Positions 1 to 20,816 of a stretch of DNA of 64,000 nt are shown piece by piece. The stretch comes from Cheilinus undulatus (lineage: Eukaryota > Chordata > Actinopteri > Labriformes > Labridae): NCBI RefSeq assembly GCF_018320785.1, contig NC_054869.1, forward strand, positions 29,428,289 to 29,492,288, read 5' to 3'. Position 1 is the stretch's first letter. Every line of letters starts with the position of its first letter. The position numbers and the translations under genes were made by a program. The notes under the pieces were generated by a model. That model had not been told where the DNA came from. It did not search any database and worked only from the letters and a program-made list of their open reading frames with translations.

Positions 1-1282
1 TGGCATCTACAATTCATGTGAGTTTCTTTCTTTAGCTGGCTTGATTGAGACTTAGAAAAATCAGAAAAGCTGTAGAAGATACATTTCATACAGTCGCATC
101 GTGAGATTTTTTTGCGCTTTAGGCCGTTTTAATGACCTGCATGCCAATTAGAGGTTACAATAGTTGTGTAATGCTACCTGCTCAAATGAGCTAGATAAAA
201 CAGAAATCCAATGTCACAAATAATGCTGCAAACAGTCTTTTACCAGAGTTATGATAGAGGGCCAGATTGTAGAAGACAAAACCATAAACAATTACAATCT
301 AAATCAATTTCACCTCAAAATATATCTGCAAATTAGTTTAGATACGAGCAAGAAAAGTCTGTAGCATCTGTTTGAGTTAACACTCGGCAGTAAAGCAGAT
401 TTATTCAATGCTACTATGTAACAAGTACTACAACTCCTGCTAGTTAGCTGCTGCCTACTAGCTGTAGCTACCTTTAGCCTGAGGCAGAAGGTTCATGGCA
501 GAAGTAGTTCACCCTCAGCTGCCGTGTGCCTTTCAGTATTCATGCACAGTCTGACAGCCCTTCATCTCCCTTATTGTCCTCCTCCTCCTTCTTTGATAAC
601 ACAATGTCAGCACCAGTGTAAGATCATCACAAAGATCAGCTGTGATCCGCTCTCCCTTCTTAGTTGTCCATGAATAACCAATTAGTCCAAGTCTGATTAT
701 GTTGCTCTGAACATTCAATCACATTTAAAATGATACAAAACTACCAATCAAATCACACAACAAGCAGCAAAGGTCATTGACATTTGATTTCTTGACACGT
801 AAATATGAGATGATCAGTCTAAGATAAAACATAGCTAACTGGAGTCATATTCCTTGTTTGCATAAATGATTGATTCCCTAACTTTTTCAGGTGGGCACCT
901 TTGGCAAATACAAATATTTTCAAGCCCTCCCCACCCCTCACCATAGACATCAGCACATAAACGCAAATCAATACACAGAAAAGCCTCTGCCACACAGGTG
1001 TGGCAGAAGGAAGGAGTGTGGTTCTGTTTTTGATACCTATGACTGTACAGGTAAAGCCAAGGATGAAATATAACTTTTAGGTTTTCATGCATTTTTTGCA
1101 CTTGTGACCCCTGGTATAGATCCATTGCTAGCAGGACATTTACCTGGTCCACTCACATTAATTGCTGTGCTTTTTTTAACCTTGCTAAGGGCTTTGCCCC
1201 ATAAATATTACCTTCTTTCTTCCTTTCTCTGAATCTATACTTACAGTTGGACCTTAATTCTTCAAACCAGTATGAAAAGATG

Positions 1283-1323
<41 letters not shown>

Positions 1324-1919
1324 TGAAAAACACAACAGCAATCTGCCTATGGTAGAAAAAACAGTAAATATTCATCAATAAAAATAAGGAATTAAATAGG
1401 TACACAATAACAAATGTGAATTTGCTCTAAAAGCCCAAAGACAAAAAAAAAAACAAAACAAACAAACCTGCAAACCTGTTGTGGTAATTGATATGCAAAA
1501 TTGCACTGGATGATTTTGGAACATCAATGTAAACGTATTGATCAGTTTTGTTAACTTAGTATGAAAATGACAAAGCAATACACTGGTTATTGGGCATCTT
1601 GTTTGAGTCGTCTGACTTCAAAATCATTATAAGTGAAGAGGAAACACAAAAGTGGAGAGGTGAAATGAAAACAGTAGCTATTAACGACTGAAGTGCTTAA
1701 ACTCAGCTTGTGTGTTCTGAAAAAGGCTGCTGCATGCCTTGCTTCATTATCTTTACTGCTCTCTAATCAGCAGTGATATGTAATTTTAATCATTTGGATA
1801 AACTTACTCTGCCCTCTGATCTAAAACCAACATTTTTAAGAGTCAGTGAATGATGTTTTCAGACATTTTTTTCCAGATCACCTTTTTCTGTAATGAAATA
1901 ATGCATTAAATACAGCATA
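1..1919. other. upstream intergenic sequence, no gene seen
   Basis: AT-rich sequence with an AT microsatellite at 1287-1320. A 105-codon minus-strand frame (835-1152) and an overlapping plus-strand frame show no recognisable domain, no convincing splice context and no codon signature, and are treated as chance. Confidence 0.5.
1287..1320. repeat. (AT)17 microsatellite
   Basis: Uninterrupted AT dinucleotide repeat of 34 bases. Confidence 0.95.
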
Positions 1920-2973
1920 GACCACTGAAACAGTTGGTTCAACTTGCAGCATCACATCCTGTCTGACTGAACTGGGTGTAAACTCGGAGTCGAGGCGGGG
2001 AAAGGAAACCACAGCAGCACTGTGGAGTCTGTGAGATGCCACTGGTATGATCCTGCAAACTTCATGAAGTTGGATTATTGAAGACAGAAAAGGGAAATAT
2101 TGTCTCCTGAATCATGCATCACGGAATTATTTGGATTCTTTACCGGTGATGATCTGGGAAACTTTTATTGGACGATGTTTTCGATGCTTTGGGGAGTTTC
2201 TCCATGTATGAAGTATAGCTTGTGTTTTTTAAAAATTATTATAGGAAATCTCTTCTGCTTCCAATATTTATGCCTTAGCTGGTAATTAACATAATCTTGC
2301 ATTCCCGTAAATTTCGACGAGCTGAAGGACAACATGGACTCTGGATTGCCACCCAAACGCAGATTTTTGGCACTTTCTGAATGCAGCTGTAATCACACAG
2401 GGGAGCCTCGAGTGCTTAAATGGGTCCATCATGAGCACGAGACAATCAAGCTCCTTTATGCGTCGAGATCAGCTGCAGTTTCTGCACATTGTCTGTTGTG
2501 AATAGAACCGATCTCCAATCGAGCCTCTTCACTTTGGAGATCTGTCGATTTTCGATTACACAGCTATTGAAATTAGGATGCGCCGCCTTTTCTCTCTTAG
2601 CTTGGTGGCTCGATTGTGAGCTTTTTTTCTTTATTTTTTGATTGCCATATGAAATTGACACTCGTGTCGCCACTTATCAAGCGCAGCATTTCAATCCAGC
2701 GCTAATTGCAGATATAGTACCATCCTTTCTTTTCATTGCGTTTGATTGCATGGGAATACAGCCTCCCGTTGCGCACGAGGAGAATGATCGATCAGATATA
2801 GGTTTTTTTTTCCTCTAATTGCATCAAATGTCTTTTGTTTGCCAGGGTTTAAATGCAGGAGAAACTGTTCTTCGTTGTTTTGGACCGGATATAGTATGGG
2901 TTGGGGCAAAGATGCGTAATGTGCAGCGCGAGCTCCATCTTCTCTCCAAATAGGCAGCGTTCAAGCCCCGAAA
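1920..2973 (+). promoter_or_regulatory. probable promoter and 5' leader of lhx6
   Basis: This kilobase before the lhx6 start codon has more CpG and GC-rich patches than the sequence further upstream, including a GC-rich stretch near 1985-2000 and CpGs through 2440-2960. No clear TATA box is placed, so no transcription start is assigned. Several ATG triplets occur before 2974, so the leader may contain short upstream ORFs or be shortened by a start site close to the coding ATG. The call rests mainly on position. Confidence 0.45.
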
Positions 2974-11692
<8,719 letters not shown>

Positions 11693-12325
11693 CCACCTGC
11701 ATTGACTTTTCTCTTGACACCACTCTGTGATGTTGTGAAATCAAAATCCTATGGAACGTACTGTCAGTAATCTGCTCTGTTTGAGAGTTTAATCTCTGGC
11801 AGACAGCAGGGAAACCTTCACATTTTTGTTTTAAATCAATTTGGATTCCTCGCTGTGAGACTGCTAAGCTGAGCTTTAAAGACAGCACACGGTGGAGAAA
11901 TTTCCTGCTTCAAGGACAAGATTGGAGTTTTTTCATGATGCAGAGAAGAAGACCACTTATTTTATTTTCTTCTTTTGATGGGACACAAAACGTTGCAACA
12001 GGTCAGGATTGTTTTCCTTTTGTTTACCCGCCCTTGCATGGTATTTCAATTGTGCTGCTGCAATATAAGCTTTGAAAAGAGAAAAAAAAAGGAGTGTTGT
12101 AGCAGTGTTACAGTAAAACCTCAGCATTTTTCATGTATTGTGATGAGCACATTTGCAGCTTTACTGTCATCCGTGGTTGTGTTATTGTCAGAAAATGGAC
12201 TTTCTTATTTATTCAAACAAAACTTCACTTTGAAAAAAAGCACTTTTAAATGTGTCTTGATGTGAATAAGTCAGTGATTGTAAATTGTACATGCAACGGT
12301 TTAATAAAAATGTATCAGAGCTGTA
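11693..12325 (+). other. 3' UTR of lhx6 with poly(A) signal
   Basis: Sequence after the lhx6 stop codon has no further reading frame of note and reaches an AATAAA hexamer at 12303-12308, which would give cleavage near 12320-12330. The UTR is AT-rich, with T-runs near 11995-12030 and 12125. Confidence 0.6.
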
Positions 12326-12329
12326 ATGA

Positions 12330-14400
12330 AAAGGCTTATGGCTGAATAACTATTAAGTGAGTTCAATTACAGAGGGCAAAAAGATAAATATTTTTTATGA
12401 TCTACGTGGCTCAAAATGTTGAAACAAATATGAAAATCAAATGCATCTCTGCAGGAAGCACATTAAGTCAGGAGGACACTTTTAGTCTAAGAGCTCCAAA
12501 AATCAAAAGGTCATCTGCCAGAGGTTACGTTCCTTTAGTAACATGTTATCAGGAGCAATATCCTGTGACAAACCTGCACATCATCTCCAATTTACCGGCT
12601 GTACTTAACAGGAAATTTGACCAATCCTACTGTGAGAATGATTATTCACTCACAGTGTGGCTATTGATCTGGCAGTTTCTTGGCTCTTATGAGGCCCTTT
12701 GACGCAGATTATCTACACCCTTTATATTGACTGACAGCAGCCAAGGGGCCACTCAGGGAAGAATTAATGACGTACTTAAAAGATACCATTAAATCTGGAT
12801 TTTCCAAACTGGATCAATGCATCTTTTTTTAGCCACCTCAGTGTGCCACACCCATGCACTTCTTGATTCCCCATCCTTAGGACTTTGGTGGCTTGTAGAC
12901 AAATTGATAGTGACTGCTTGAGCAAATCTGATGATAATCAATCCTCAGCATTGATTCTTTTAAACAGAAACGTAACATTAACAAACATATTTGATGAAAA
13001 ACTCTCTATTTTAGCTGAACATTTAGAAAAAATATTTACAAATATTGTCTTGACGCGTACAACAGAACACCTTCTCCATCTGTCCATCAAATATGCAGCT
13101 ACATTTCAGTTGGTTTGGCAAAGCAGACACTGAAAAAGAAGGGAACAGTTTGGTTGGCTTTTTACAGCATTAAGTACACATGGAAAAGATCTTTACAGCC
13201 CCAAAAAATAACACATTATATCTTTCTGGCATAGCTGATGGCCATAACATGGCATATAGTCATTCTTGCTGTCTTGGACTAAGCTTTTCTCCACTTTTTT
13301 CAAAGTTAGTTACTTGCATTCGTTTCAAACTAAGCACACAGGCACAAGTGATTGTTTTTACATTTCATGCAAGGCATGCTATAGGATCAAATTACATGGG
13401 CTATCTGGTCTTATTTGCACATCAATTTAACAGCTGCTAAAAAATACATTTTCTAACCTTAATCTATTTGGGGTTTATCTAGAGATCCCTCTTATCTGTG
13501 GAGGAAAGTCTGAGCTGTGTAAGTTAAAACAGGCTGTGCACTGCGGGTCGCCTGTCCTTCTCTGGCAGCTCAAGCATGACTATTTCATTGCAGCTAGAAA
13601 GAAAACAAGCAGAGCTGATAAACCTGCAGTTATGCTTTCATTAACTAATTCAGACTCTCACTGAAACACATTTGAGATAACAGCTGCAGCCATGTGGTGA
13701 TAGAGCTTTGTCTTCTATGGCCACTATGATAGTGGATATGTGTATGACCATAAAACTTCAATTATTAGGCTGAATACACTTCATACAGGGGATCTGTACT
13801 GAGTTACTACGTTTGTTTTCATCAAGAGTTATAGGAGGCCAGCATCTTGGGTTGCCTTGAAACTCATCTGCTGTGTCTGATAGAAAAAAAATCTCATGTG
13901 GTTGTTAAAAGGAACGGAAGGGTAAAAGTAAAGCTAATATGTCCATATCAATAACAGCATAGATTTATAACACAAAAACAGTCATACCAAAACATTAAAC
14001 ATATCCACAGCCACAGATACCAACCAGCCCAGGCAGAGTCAGCATTATTAACAATTTGTTCTTAACTGGTAAAAATCTGTCACATAATTTCCCCTATCAT
14101 TAGCATCTTTAGTGTTAGTGTTTAGTCTTTCCATACACTGGCTGTCTGTTTGATATCTGCATGACTGAAGGACATAACCAGTAGTTTTGTTCTTTTGGTT
14201 TAATTCTAAAGACAATTATTATAGCACTTCTGATGATGAAAGTATTACACAGTAAGTTATATTATACTACAAACCTGCAAAAAAGCTACACTAGTCTGCT
14301 GTGCAAAGATAAGTTTGAAGCAGGACCACAGTTCAAAAATAAAAATGAAAAGATAAAGCCCTATCTACTGTCATCTTGCACCCAAAAGACATAGATAAGT
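12330..14400. other. intergenic sequence downstream of lhx6, no gene seen
   Basis: AT-rich sequence without recognisable genes. Open frames of 82-101 codons at 12397-12702, 12885-13133 and 13180-13440 have no family resemblance, and their codon use looks like translated non-coding DNA. Confidence 0.5.
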
Positions 14401-14419
14401 TTAGGTAAGAAAAGTGGGG

Positions 14420-14900
14420 CGGTGAAGACAAGCAGTTCCTTCCGGCAGATTAACGATCCAGTCCGTGTTTTACCCGAAACAGTCAGTAGGCTAACGGTAT
14501 CACCCTGTAAGATTATTAGCTATATTTAAGCACAGTTTCGGTGCTAAACAATATTTAATTGTGACAAAACTGCGAAAGAGAATAAAGCAAAGGAAAAAAT
14601 GCAATATTCACATATTCAAGAATTACCTTAGTCGAATTCCCTAAAATCCGGCGTCCGTGTTTTCGTTGAGTCCGACTGGGTAACGGCTGTTACAACAAGC
14701 CAGATATCTGTAAAAGTGGACAGTCGACTATTTATTTAACTGATGTTTATAGGTAAAACATTTGTACTTATTTAAGTTTAAATTCTGACCACGGACGAAG
14801 ATACATGCTGTAAAAACTGACTGTACACGTTATTGTCAATGCCTCTTCGCCGAATACCCGAATACTGCCGCCATCTTGGATTTCGGCGCCAGCCATGTAT
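14420..14900 (-). promoter_or_regulatory. CpG-rich block with YY1 site; possible minus-strand promoter
   Basis: CpG dinucleotides are clearly denser here than in flanking DNA. On the minus strand AAGATGGCGGC (14871-14881) matches the YY1 consensus, which is usually found just downstream of start sites. The ATG in that motif opens a 12-codon frame only. Further along the minus strand a donor-like AAG/GTAATT lies near 14627 and an acceptor-like TCTTACAG near 14505. This could be the promoter and first exons of a non-coding RNA, or the 5' end of a retroelement. No coding gene follows. Confidence 0.4.
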
Positions 14901-15585
14901 GAGCTTATAAGGTTGAGGTGTGTTGAACCACATGGGTGGGTGAGTAATGGACTAACATTTCAGGTAATAATACAGCCTGCTGTTGGAGTAGTGTTGATAG
15001 ATTGTCTCTGTTTATTGGTTTTGACAGAAAACGGATTATACTTTAGTCCCCTGACCGTATAGCATGATGTTGTGTAGGGGGACTTTTGTTATCACACATG
15101 CAATGCTGAAAAAACAAACAAACAAACAGGAGCTCTGTAAATTTCCTGACTTGTTTGACACATTGGTGCGTTGTCCAAGTTCTGTCCTCTGTATTTCAGC
15201 TGAAATAGTTTAAGGACCATACTTGGATCTAACAGTCACCTGAGCCAGGTTAGCCTCAATTAGTGTTGATGAGGCAAGTGCAGTCTGAAGTCCATGCTTT
15301 GTTACCAATCTTGTCTCAACTCCATCTCCATTTTTTTTGTAAGTTGCTGGTCACACTGCAAACAATGACAGCACAAAAGTGAAGTATAGACCAGAAGTCC
15401 TTTATAGCTGACCACTGGTTTTACCAGAAGCCTGTTTGCATTGACCATCTCTCCCAGTGGTTTTTCAGATAGTAAAGATAAGGCATTGAAATTTGTCAGC
15501 GTTTTGAACTGCTTAAAGGAAGATTCAAAACCATCAGAAAAACAGGAGCTATGTCTATCTGTTAGTGAGAGTGGAAAGTTTATAC

Positions 15586-16176
15586 CAGTGCTTCCCAAAG
15601 TGTGGACCACAGCCCATTGATATGTCCAATATACTGTAGTTGGGCCGTGGGATGTCATTTTCAGCAACTTAAAACCATGTACATTTTAAAAGGAATATTA
15701 AATCATGTTTTAAACATAATATACTTGATAACATCTTAACATTTTAAGCCTCAGAAGTAACAAAAACAGCCAGAAGTTTTATCTCGCGTCACTTTTTGTC
15801 ATTAATTTTGTCTGACGTATACGGTGCCAGTACCAGTGTCTTTGGAGACATTAACGCTACTAGGGAAGAATTGACTGGGCCAAAAAGCACGAACACGTAG
15901 ATAAATACTACACATGAAAATTGCAGATGCCTGATTAGAGCAACATTAACAGCAGTGGCTCATTAATTGTGACCCCACTAACACTATCTGAGTAATGTTA
16001 ATGTGTCTGAAAGCAAAACATTCACATTGAAATTCTCCGTTTATGAAACAAAAATATGATGAACTAATAGTAAATATTTGAGTCTTGTGTTATGGTTGTA
16101 CAAGGGTTTTGGTGGGCCCTGAAATATTTTCAGGTCTCATATTGGGCTGCAGCATAATGAAGTTTGGGAAAGGAAG
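15586..16176. mobile_element. hAT-type miniature or decayed DNA transposon with 8-bp TSD
   Basis: The 591-bp element is flanked on both sides by the identical octamer GTTTATAC (15578-15585 and 16177-16184), the target-duplication length typical of hAT transposons. The left end begins CAGTGCTTCCCAAAGTG; the right end, reverse-complemented, is CTTCCTTTCCCAAACTTC, so the termini are related but diverged. No transposase frame remains. Confidence 0.8.
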
Positions 16177-16189
16177 GTTTATACTAATG

Positions 16190-16320
16190 GGCAGTGGTGT
16201 ATACTGAAGTGGGTTTACTCTAAATACATATACCCTACTACTATGAGTATACCCTATATAGAAGTGGGTATACTCTGTGGAAACTAAAAAAATAGTAAGT
16301 ATACCCTACCTCATGCCATT
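16190..16320. repeat. imperfect repeat cluster of GTATAC-type words
   Basis: GTATACT and AGTATACC words in both orientations recur with spacers (near 16199, 16236, 16266 and 16300), giving several small inverted repeats. This looks like a decayed MITE adjoining the hAT insertion; boundaries are uncertain. Confidence 0.4.
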
Positions 16321-16974
16321 GTAATGGGCAGCCAGTGAGTGTTTTCCTCCTACCCTTTACTAAAAGACAGGTTTTCCTGCCTCATGAACTCTGTTGAATT
16401 AGGGAGGAAATCCCTGACTGCTCAGATTTCTGTTTATGTATGTCTTTTGTTTTCTATGTTGAATGAAAACAGGTAGGCACAAAAACAACACAGGAGTTTA
16501 GGATACTGCCAAATGGCGGCAGTGTTCCCCCTACTTTAAGGAGGCAGAAGACCCAGACAATGATAGTCTGACCCAGCAGTAGACAGCAGCGTTACAGCAG
16601 ATAAACACACAATGGTTCCTTAGTCCACTCTGAGATTTAATTAAAGATGCCTCATCGTAGACAGACCAGGTGTTGCAGAGCATCTGTAATCTGGTCTGAT
16701 GCATGTAGTCTCTGTAGGAGCATATTGTAAATCTATGTGACAGGGATTACATTCATTCTTTCCTAAACTTACATTTGAATCAAACTTTTTCCTCCAATCA
16801 ATCATTTCCAATCAATTTAATTCAGAAGGAAAAAACCTGTTCAGTAAAGCGATGCTCCTCCTTGTGAAATCTGAGAACAAAAGCTAGTTTCATGCAGAGC
16901 AGAGAGATGATTATCAGACAGACACAGCTTGGGCCACCTGCCAGCACTACACTGTAAAAACCCACATTTCTTCC
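16321..16974. other. intergenic sequence, no gene seen
   Basis: No gene or clear repeat. A second ATGGCGGCAGTG word at 16514-16525 resembles the YY1-containing word at 14.87 kb. Confidence 0.45.
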
Positions 16975-17445
16975 CCATTATAGTCCCTATCAGATACAAG
17001 CGCTCGAAGCAGCGTTTAGGCATGTCTCTCCCCATGCACAAGCATCCCTGAGCATTTAAGCTGCCCCGTTTTGTCATCATGTCATGCGCTTGCCTCGGTG
17101 ATTGGCAGCTTCAAGTGGTTACAGATGAAAGCGGGCCCCCCATGCTAATGAATAGGCCCCTGATTGCAGAGCCGCTCGCTCTCTGAATTACAGCGTCGGA
17201 CGCCTAATGAGCAGATACACTGCAGTGCCCCTCGTCTCTGCATATTCACGTTTCTCTCCTTCACGCTGATGAGCTCTCCCCCTGCACAACAGTCAACAAA
17301 ACCTCTGTGCAAGATTGCAATGTGGCCCATCTTCATCAGCAGCCCCCTCCTCCTCCTTGAGTTTATTTCAGATACTGCCATATGCTGGCAGTCTCCTAAT
17401 TTTTGGAGGATTTGTTACTGCCATGCTTGAGGAAATTATTCGACT
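16975..17445. promoter_or_regulatory. candidate conserved non-coding element downstream of lhx6
   Basis: This block has higher GC and complexity than its surroundings and lacks repeat features. It contains the octamer-like ATGCTAAT at 17142-17149, other TAAT homeodomain cores and GC-rich words. Long frames are open on both strands (17145-17381 minus, 17164-17430 plus), as often happens in compositionally biased conserved elements, but neither protein is recognisable. Proposed as an lhx6 enhancer from position and composition only. Confidence 0.4.
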
Positions 17446-18229
17446 AAGCTGATGTTGCAATGCAAAGTATCTGAAAGGCTAACAAGCTCGATAATCTCTC
17501 AGTTAAACTCTTGAGAAAGAGAAACTTTCAGTTTTTTAATCTGTAAAAATGTCTCATGTTATATTAACTTAGGTTTATTCTTAAAACACTACAAGAGGAT
17601 CTGATGATAAAAGATGTCTGTCTGTGTGATGGTATCTGCTGCTTGTTTTGATTTGCATCATAGGGAGACTGTAGGAATAAATGAAGGAATGAAGTAATCA
17701 CAAATTAGGTGGCATAAACATGCCTCAAAACACACCAGAATTCATGTTTACTCTATGCATTTAAATTGCCTTTAGATTCCTCACATTATTTCTGTAGGTT
17801 TACATTTACACATCTGTAGCTCTACATATTGATGACCTCTTTTTCGAAACAGCGATTAATTGCATGCTTTTTGTCCCTTTCAGTACACTTTTTTTAAGCC
17901 ACTGTAGCATCTCCCTGCAGCCACAGTGATGTAAGATAAGTCCCCCACTGCCTCTTAATGTCTCATATCACTTAAAAAACTCCCAGACAGTTAAGGGGAC
18001 AAGTCAAAAGTCATCTACACCTTGTCTCATCAAAACTTTATGTTTTTTCACCATTTCCTTGTTTCCTTTCCAATCAATAACAGGTTACCTTGGTTAATTC
18101 ATAACATAATCTTTGATCTACCTTAAGTGTTTTCTCTTCTACAAAATAAAAGCAGATTTATATCCAAAGTCAACTACCTTAGGTTTTAGACCGTTCCAAA
18201 ATCAAAGGTAAACAAAAACTGTTCTGAAT
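17446..18229. other. intergenic sequence, no gene seen
   Basis: AT-rich, with no gene, repeat or strong motif recognised. Confidence 0.45.
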
Positions 18230-18335
18230 GCAAAAAAAATGATTTTCAAAATAAATCATAACAGCCTAATGATTAACTACAGAAATTCTGAGATTAATCG
18301 GGATTAGAAACTGTAAAAGTGTGACAGCCCTAACT
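18230..18335. mobile_element. terminal fragment of a DNA transposon (TAGGGCTGTCA-like end)
   Basis: The segment ends TGACAGCCCTAA preceded by an ATTAATCGGGATTA stretch, a terminus common among fish hAT-like miniature elements. The opposite terminus was not found, so it is a truncated copy. Confidence 0.45.
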
Positions 18336-19889
18336 ATTCTTCTTCTTCTAAGTATTACTATCATTAATATAACTATTGTACACTCTGTAGTTATTTGGGG
18401 TGCCTTAGCACACCCCTAAACTCACCAAAATGTGCAGATTCAGTCATGGTGAAGAATTAGCTCTTTACTCTAGTGGTTCTGTGCATTAAAAATGCGAACT
18501 TTTTTATCTACTGACACTGTGGCTGGTGGATTCAAATATCTACCAGCTATAAACATTTTTATGAGCCACTCTATTTTAACAAGCAGCATTAGGCCACTTA
18601 ATGAAGTGTAACAGAAAAACTGGGTAACAGGCTAATTAATAAGAGGGTGTTTTGCACAAATAACCTGAACTGTTGCTCATTTTCAACCACTTTTTTTTTT
18701 TAACCAAACTGTCCAGACTGGCTAGAAGTTCATATTTCTTGCTCATTTTCTGCAGTCTCACACCAAAGTTCAGGTTTTAACTACCTTGGACTTGTGACAA
18801 GTAAGACATTATTTCAAAAGCACCTTTAGCAGATATACAAGTTGCAGTAGAGAACAACTCTCGATTGATACTGAGTCAGACCCTCACACAGCTGCCTGTA
18901 AACATTTGACATTAGCTCTGACACAGGGAGGAGGAGGCAGGGTTTTTTTTTTTTGGTCCGAGAGCAGGAAGGCCGCTCAGCTTGGCACCAAGGTTATAAT
19001 AGTTTAGGATTTTTCATTGGTTTCTATTTTTTTTTTTTCGTTTCACTTTCTGTGGTCAATTACAGTTTATTTTTATTTAGTTTTTACTGCTGGTTTGTTG
19101 ATTTTGTTTAGTTTTTCTTTTGCAGAAATGCTTAGTTTTAGTTTAGCTTTTATTAGTTTTAGCGTTTGAGTTTTTCGGATAGATGTCAGGGCTGAGTAAC
19201 ATAAAAAATACATATTCAAACAGGCTACTCCTCACTTATCGAATACAACTCCAGACATAAAACTACCACTGTGTGAAGTCTTAACCCATCAATTCAGGCA
19301 ATTTTACACTCCCCAGACTTGGGTGTATGTGCCAGTCAGTATGGTTGTGTTAACTATAATAACATTGCTTGGCACATAATGTCAGCAGGAACAATCAGAA
19401 AAAAAGGGGTTTAATTTTTTGCAATTTGTTAGAACAAAATAAGATAAGATATTCCTTTATTAGTCCCACAAGGGGAAATTCCAAATCACTCTCTTAGACT
19501 AGGATGCTTTAATTTACCTACCCAGTGGTTGGAAATTTGAGCAAATTCACCCAACACTGCTTAAAAATAGCAGCATTTGGCAGGTGGCGGTTGCTAATTT
19601 CCAACCCAGCAGCCCCTAGAAGCCTTTTTGTGTAGCCTCCCAAGAAATCTGGAGCTTGATGCATGTAAATAGGTATGCATGTGCATCATGTTTACACAAA
19701 CAACAAAACTTATTTGTTGTCATTGTGACAGATGTACAGGAAGTGAGTTATTGGCTGGTAAAAGTCAAATTTGAGCCAAAAAAAACTGCAACAACAGAAC
19801 GGTCATGCAAACATTAGCATGTTCGGCTAACTTGCTTCAGATGTTTTAGTTTTTGGTACTAGCTACTTTTTAGCATTATTTTAAATGCA
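18336..19889. other. intergenic sequence with scattered T-runs
   Basis: No gene is seen. At 19437-19485 there is a segment (AAGATAAGATATTCC followed by TTTATTAGTCCCACAAGGGG) typical of the 3' end of a widespread fish interspersed repeat. T-runs lie near 18688, 18943 and 19028. Confidence 0.4.
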
Positions 19890-20036
19890 TTTTGCTTTTA
19901 CTCAGATAGGACAGCTGGAGAAAGAGAGGGAGTATGGGGAGAGAGAATGGATGGCGCTTTGAGGACTATATAGCCTGTGTACATGAGCCCTGCTCTACCA
20001 ACTGAACTAAACCAGCGCCCAGTGCTGGCTACACTT
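19890..20036 (-). repeat. tRNA-derived SINE copy (minus strand)
   Basis: On the minus strand the head reads GGGCGCTGGTTTAGTTCAGT then TGGTAGAGCAGG, a good tRNA A-box region. It is followed by the same pyrimidine-rich body and TGTCCTATCTGAG end seen in the other copies of this family in the window. Confidence 0.7.
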
Positions 20037-20729
20037 ATAACCTAGGGGGTTGTTTAAATCAAGGTGCAAGGGCATAGCAAACTGTACCATTAATATCACT
20101 TAACTACCACTATCTTTAAGAAATGCACTTATGACTCTGATAATAACGTCTTATGTAGCTTTAAAATTGTTAAAACTTGACTTTTGAATCAGAAAATTTC
20201 ATATTTTGTGATTCTTTTATTTCATTCAGGTTTTTGTGCAACCAAACAAATGTGCCATTCAACTTAAAAATGCTGTTTCCTCTAAAACATCAAACAGTCC
20301 TCAGTCTTTGAGTGACTAAATTTGTCTTTTAGAAAACTGAAGCCATAAAGCATGCAAACAAACAGCAATATGAGGGTTATCATGACATGAAATGAACCAT
20401 TTTTAGGTCAATCGCCTTTCTCTTCAGTCAAACTGGACCACAATGAGTTTACTTTGTGGCTAAGAGAGTTTGGTTTAAATGTGGATGTTGCAAAGTCCTG
20501 CCATTTGACCCCATGCTAAAAAAAATCTAAGCTAAATGCAGTATCAGCTTTCTAAACAAAAACAACAAAAACAATGAATGTATCTGACTCTGGATTGTGA
20601 GTGAGTACTTAGTGTGCAGTAGAAATTCAGATAAATAAACAGAGAAACTCTTTTCATGTGTAAACTGACTGGTACAGTAGCAAATGAGGAGGAATGACAG
20701 GAGGAAATAGCTGAAACTTATGATTCAGT
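20037..20729. other. intergenic sequence, no gene seen
   Basis: AT-rich; nothing recognised. Confidence 0.45.
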
Positions 20730-20816
20730 TCACCCAGGCTGACGGCCAAACGTGCGCATAGCAAAAATAAACACGGGACCCACGGCAGGTTCCCAGAATG
20801 CGTTTATTTTGGGTGA
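20730..20816. repeat. nested inverted repeat within a GC-richer island
   Basis: Three sets of complementary arms are nested: TCACCC (20730-20735) with GGGTGA (20811-20816); AAAATAAAC (20764-20772) with GTTTATTTT (20802-20810); and GGGACC (20775-20780) with GGTTCCC (20788-20794). The island continues to about 20890 with CpGs. TAAACA is also a forkhead core. It could be a structured RNA or a regulatory element. Confidence 0.55.

Noticed and set aside
835-1152. 105-codon minus-strand frame upstream of lhx6
   Set aside because: No domain or family resemblance, no promoter or splice context, and an overlapping plus-strand frame suggests compositional chance.
2100-2285. Possible alternative coding first exon of lhx6 (61-codon frame)
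   Set aside because: The peptide does not resemble known LHX6 N-termini, and no donor joining it in frame to exon 2 was convincing.
15302-15667. 121-codon minus-strand frame
   Set aside because: It crosses the boundary of the hAT insertion at 15586, so it cannot be an old single exon, and it has no recognisable motifs.
17145-17430. Open frames on both strands in the GC-rich block
   Set aside because: Simultaneous openness on both strands with no family match fits a compositionally biased non-coding element better than a gene.
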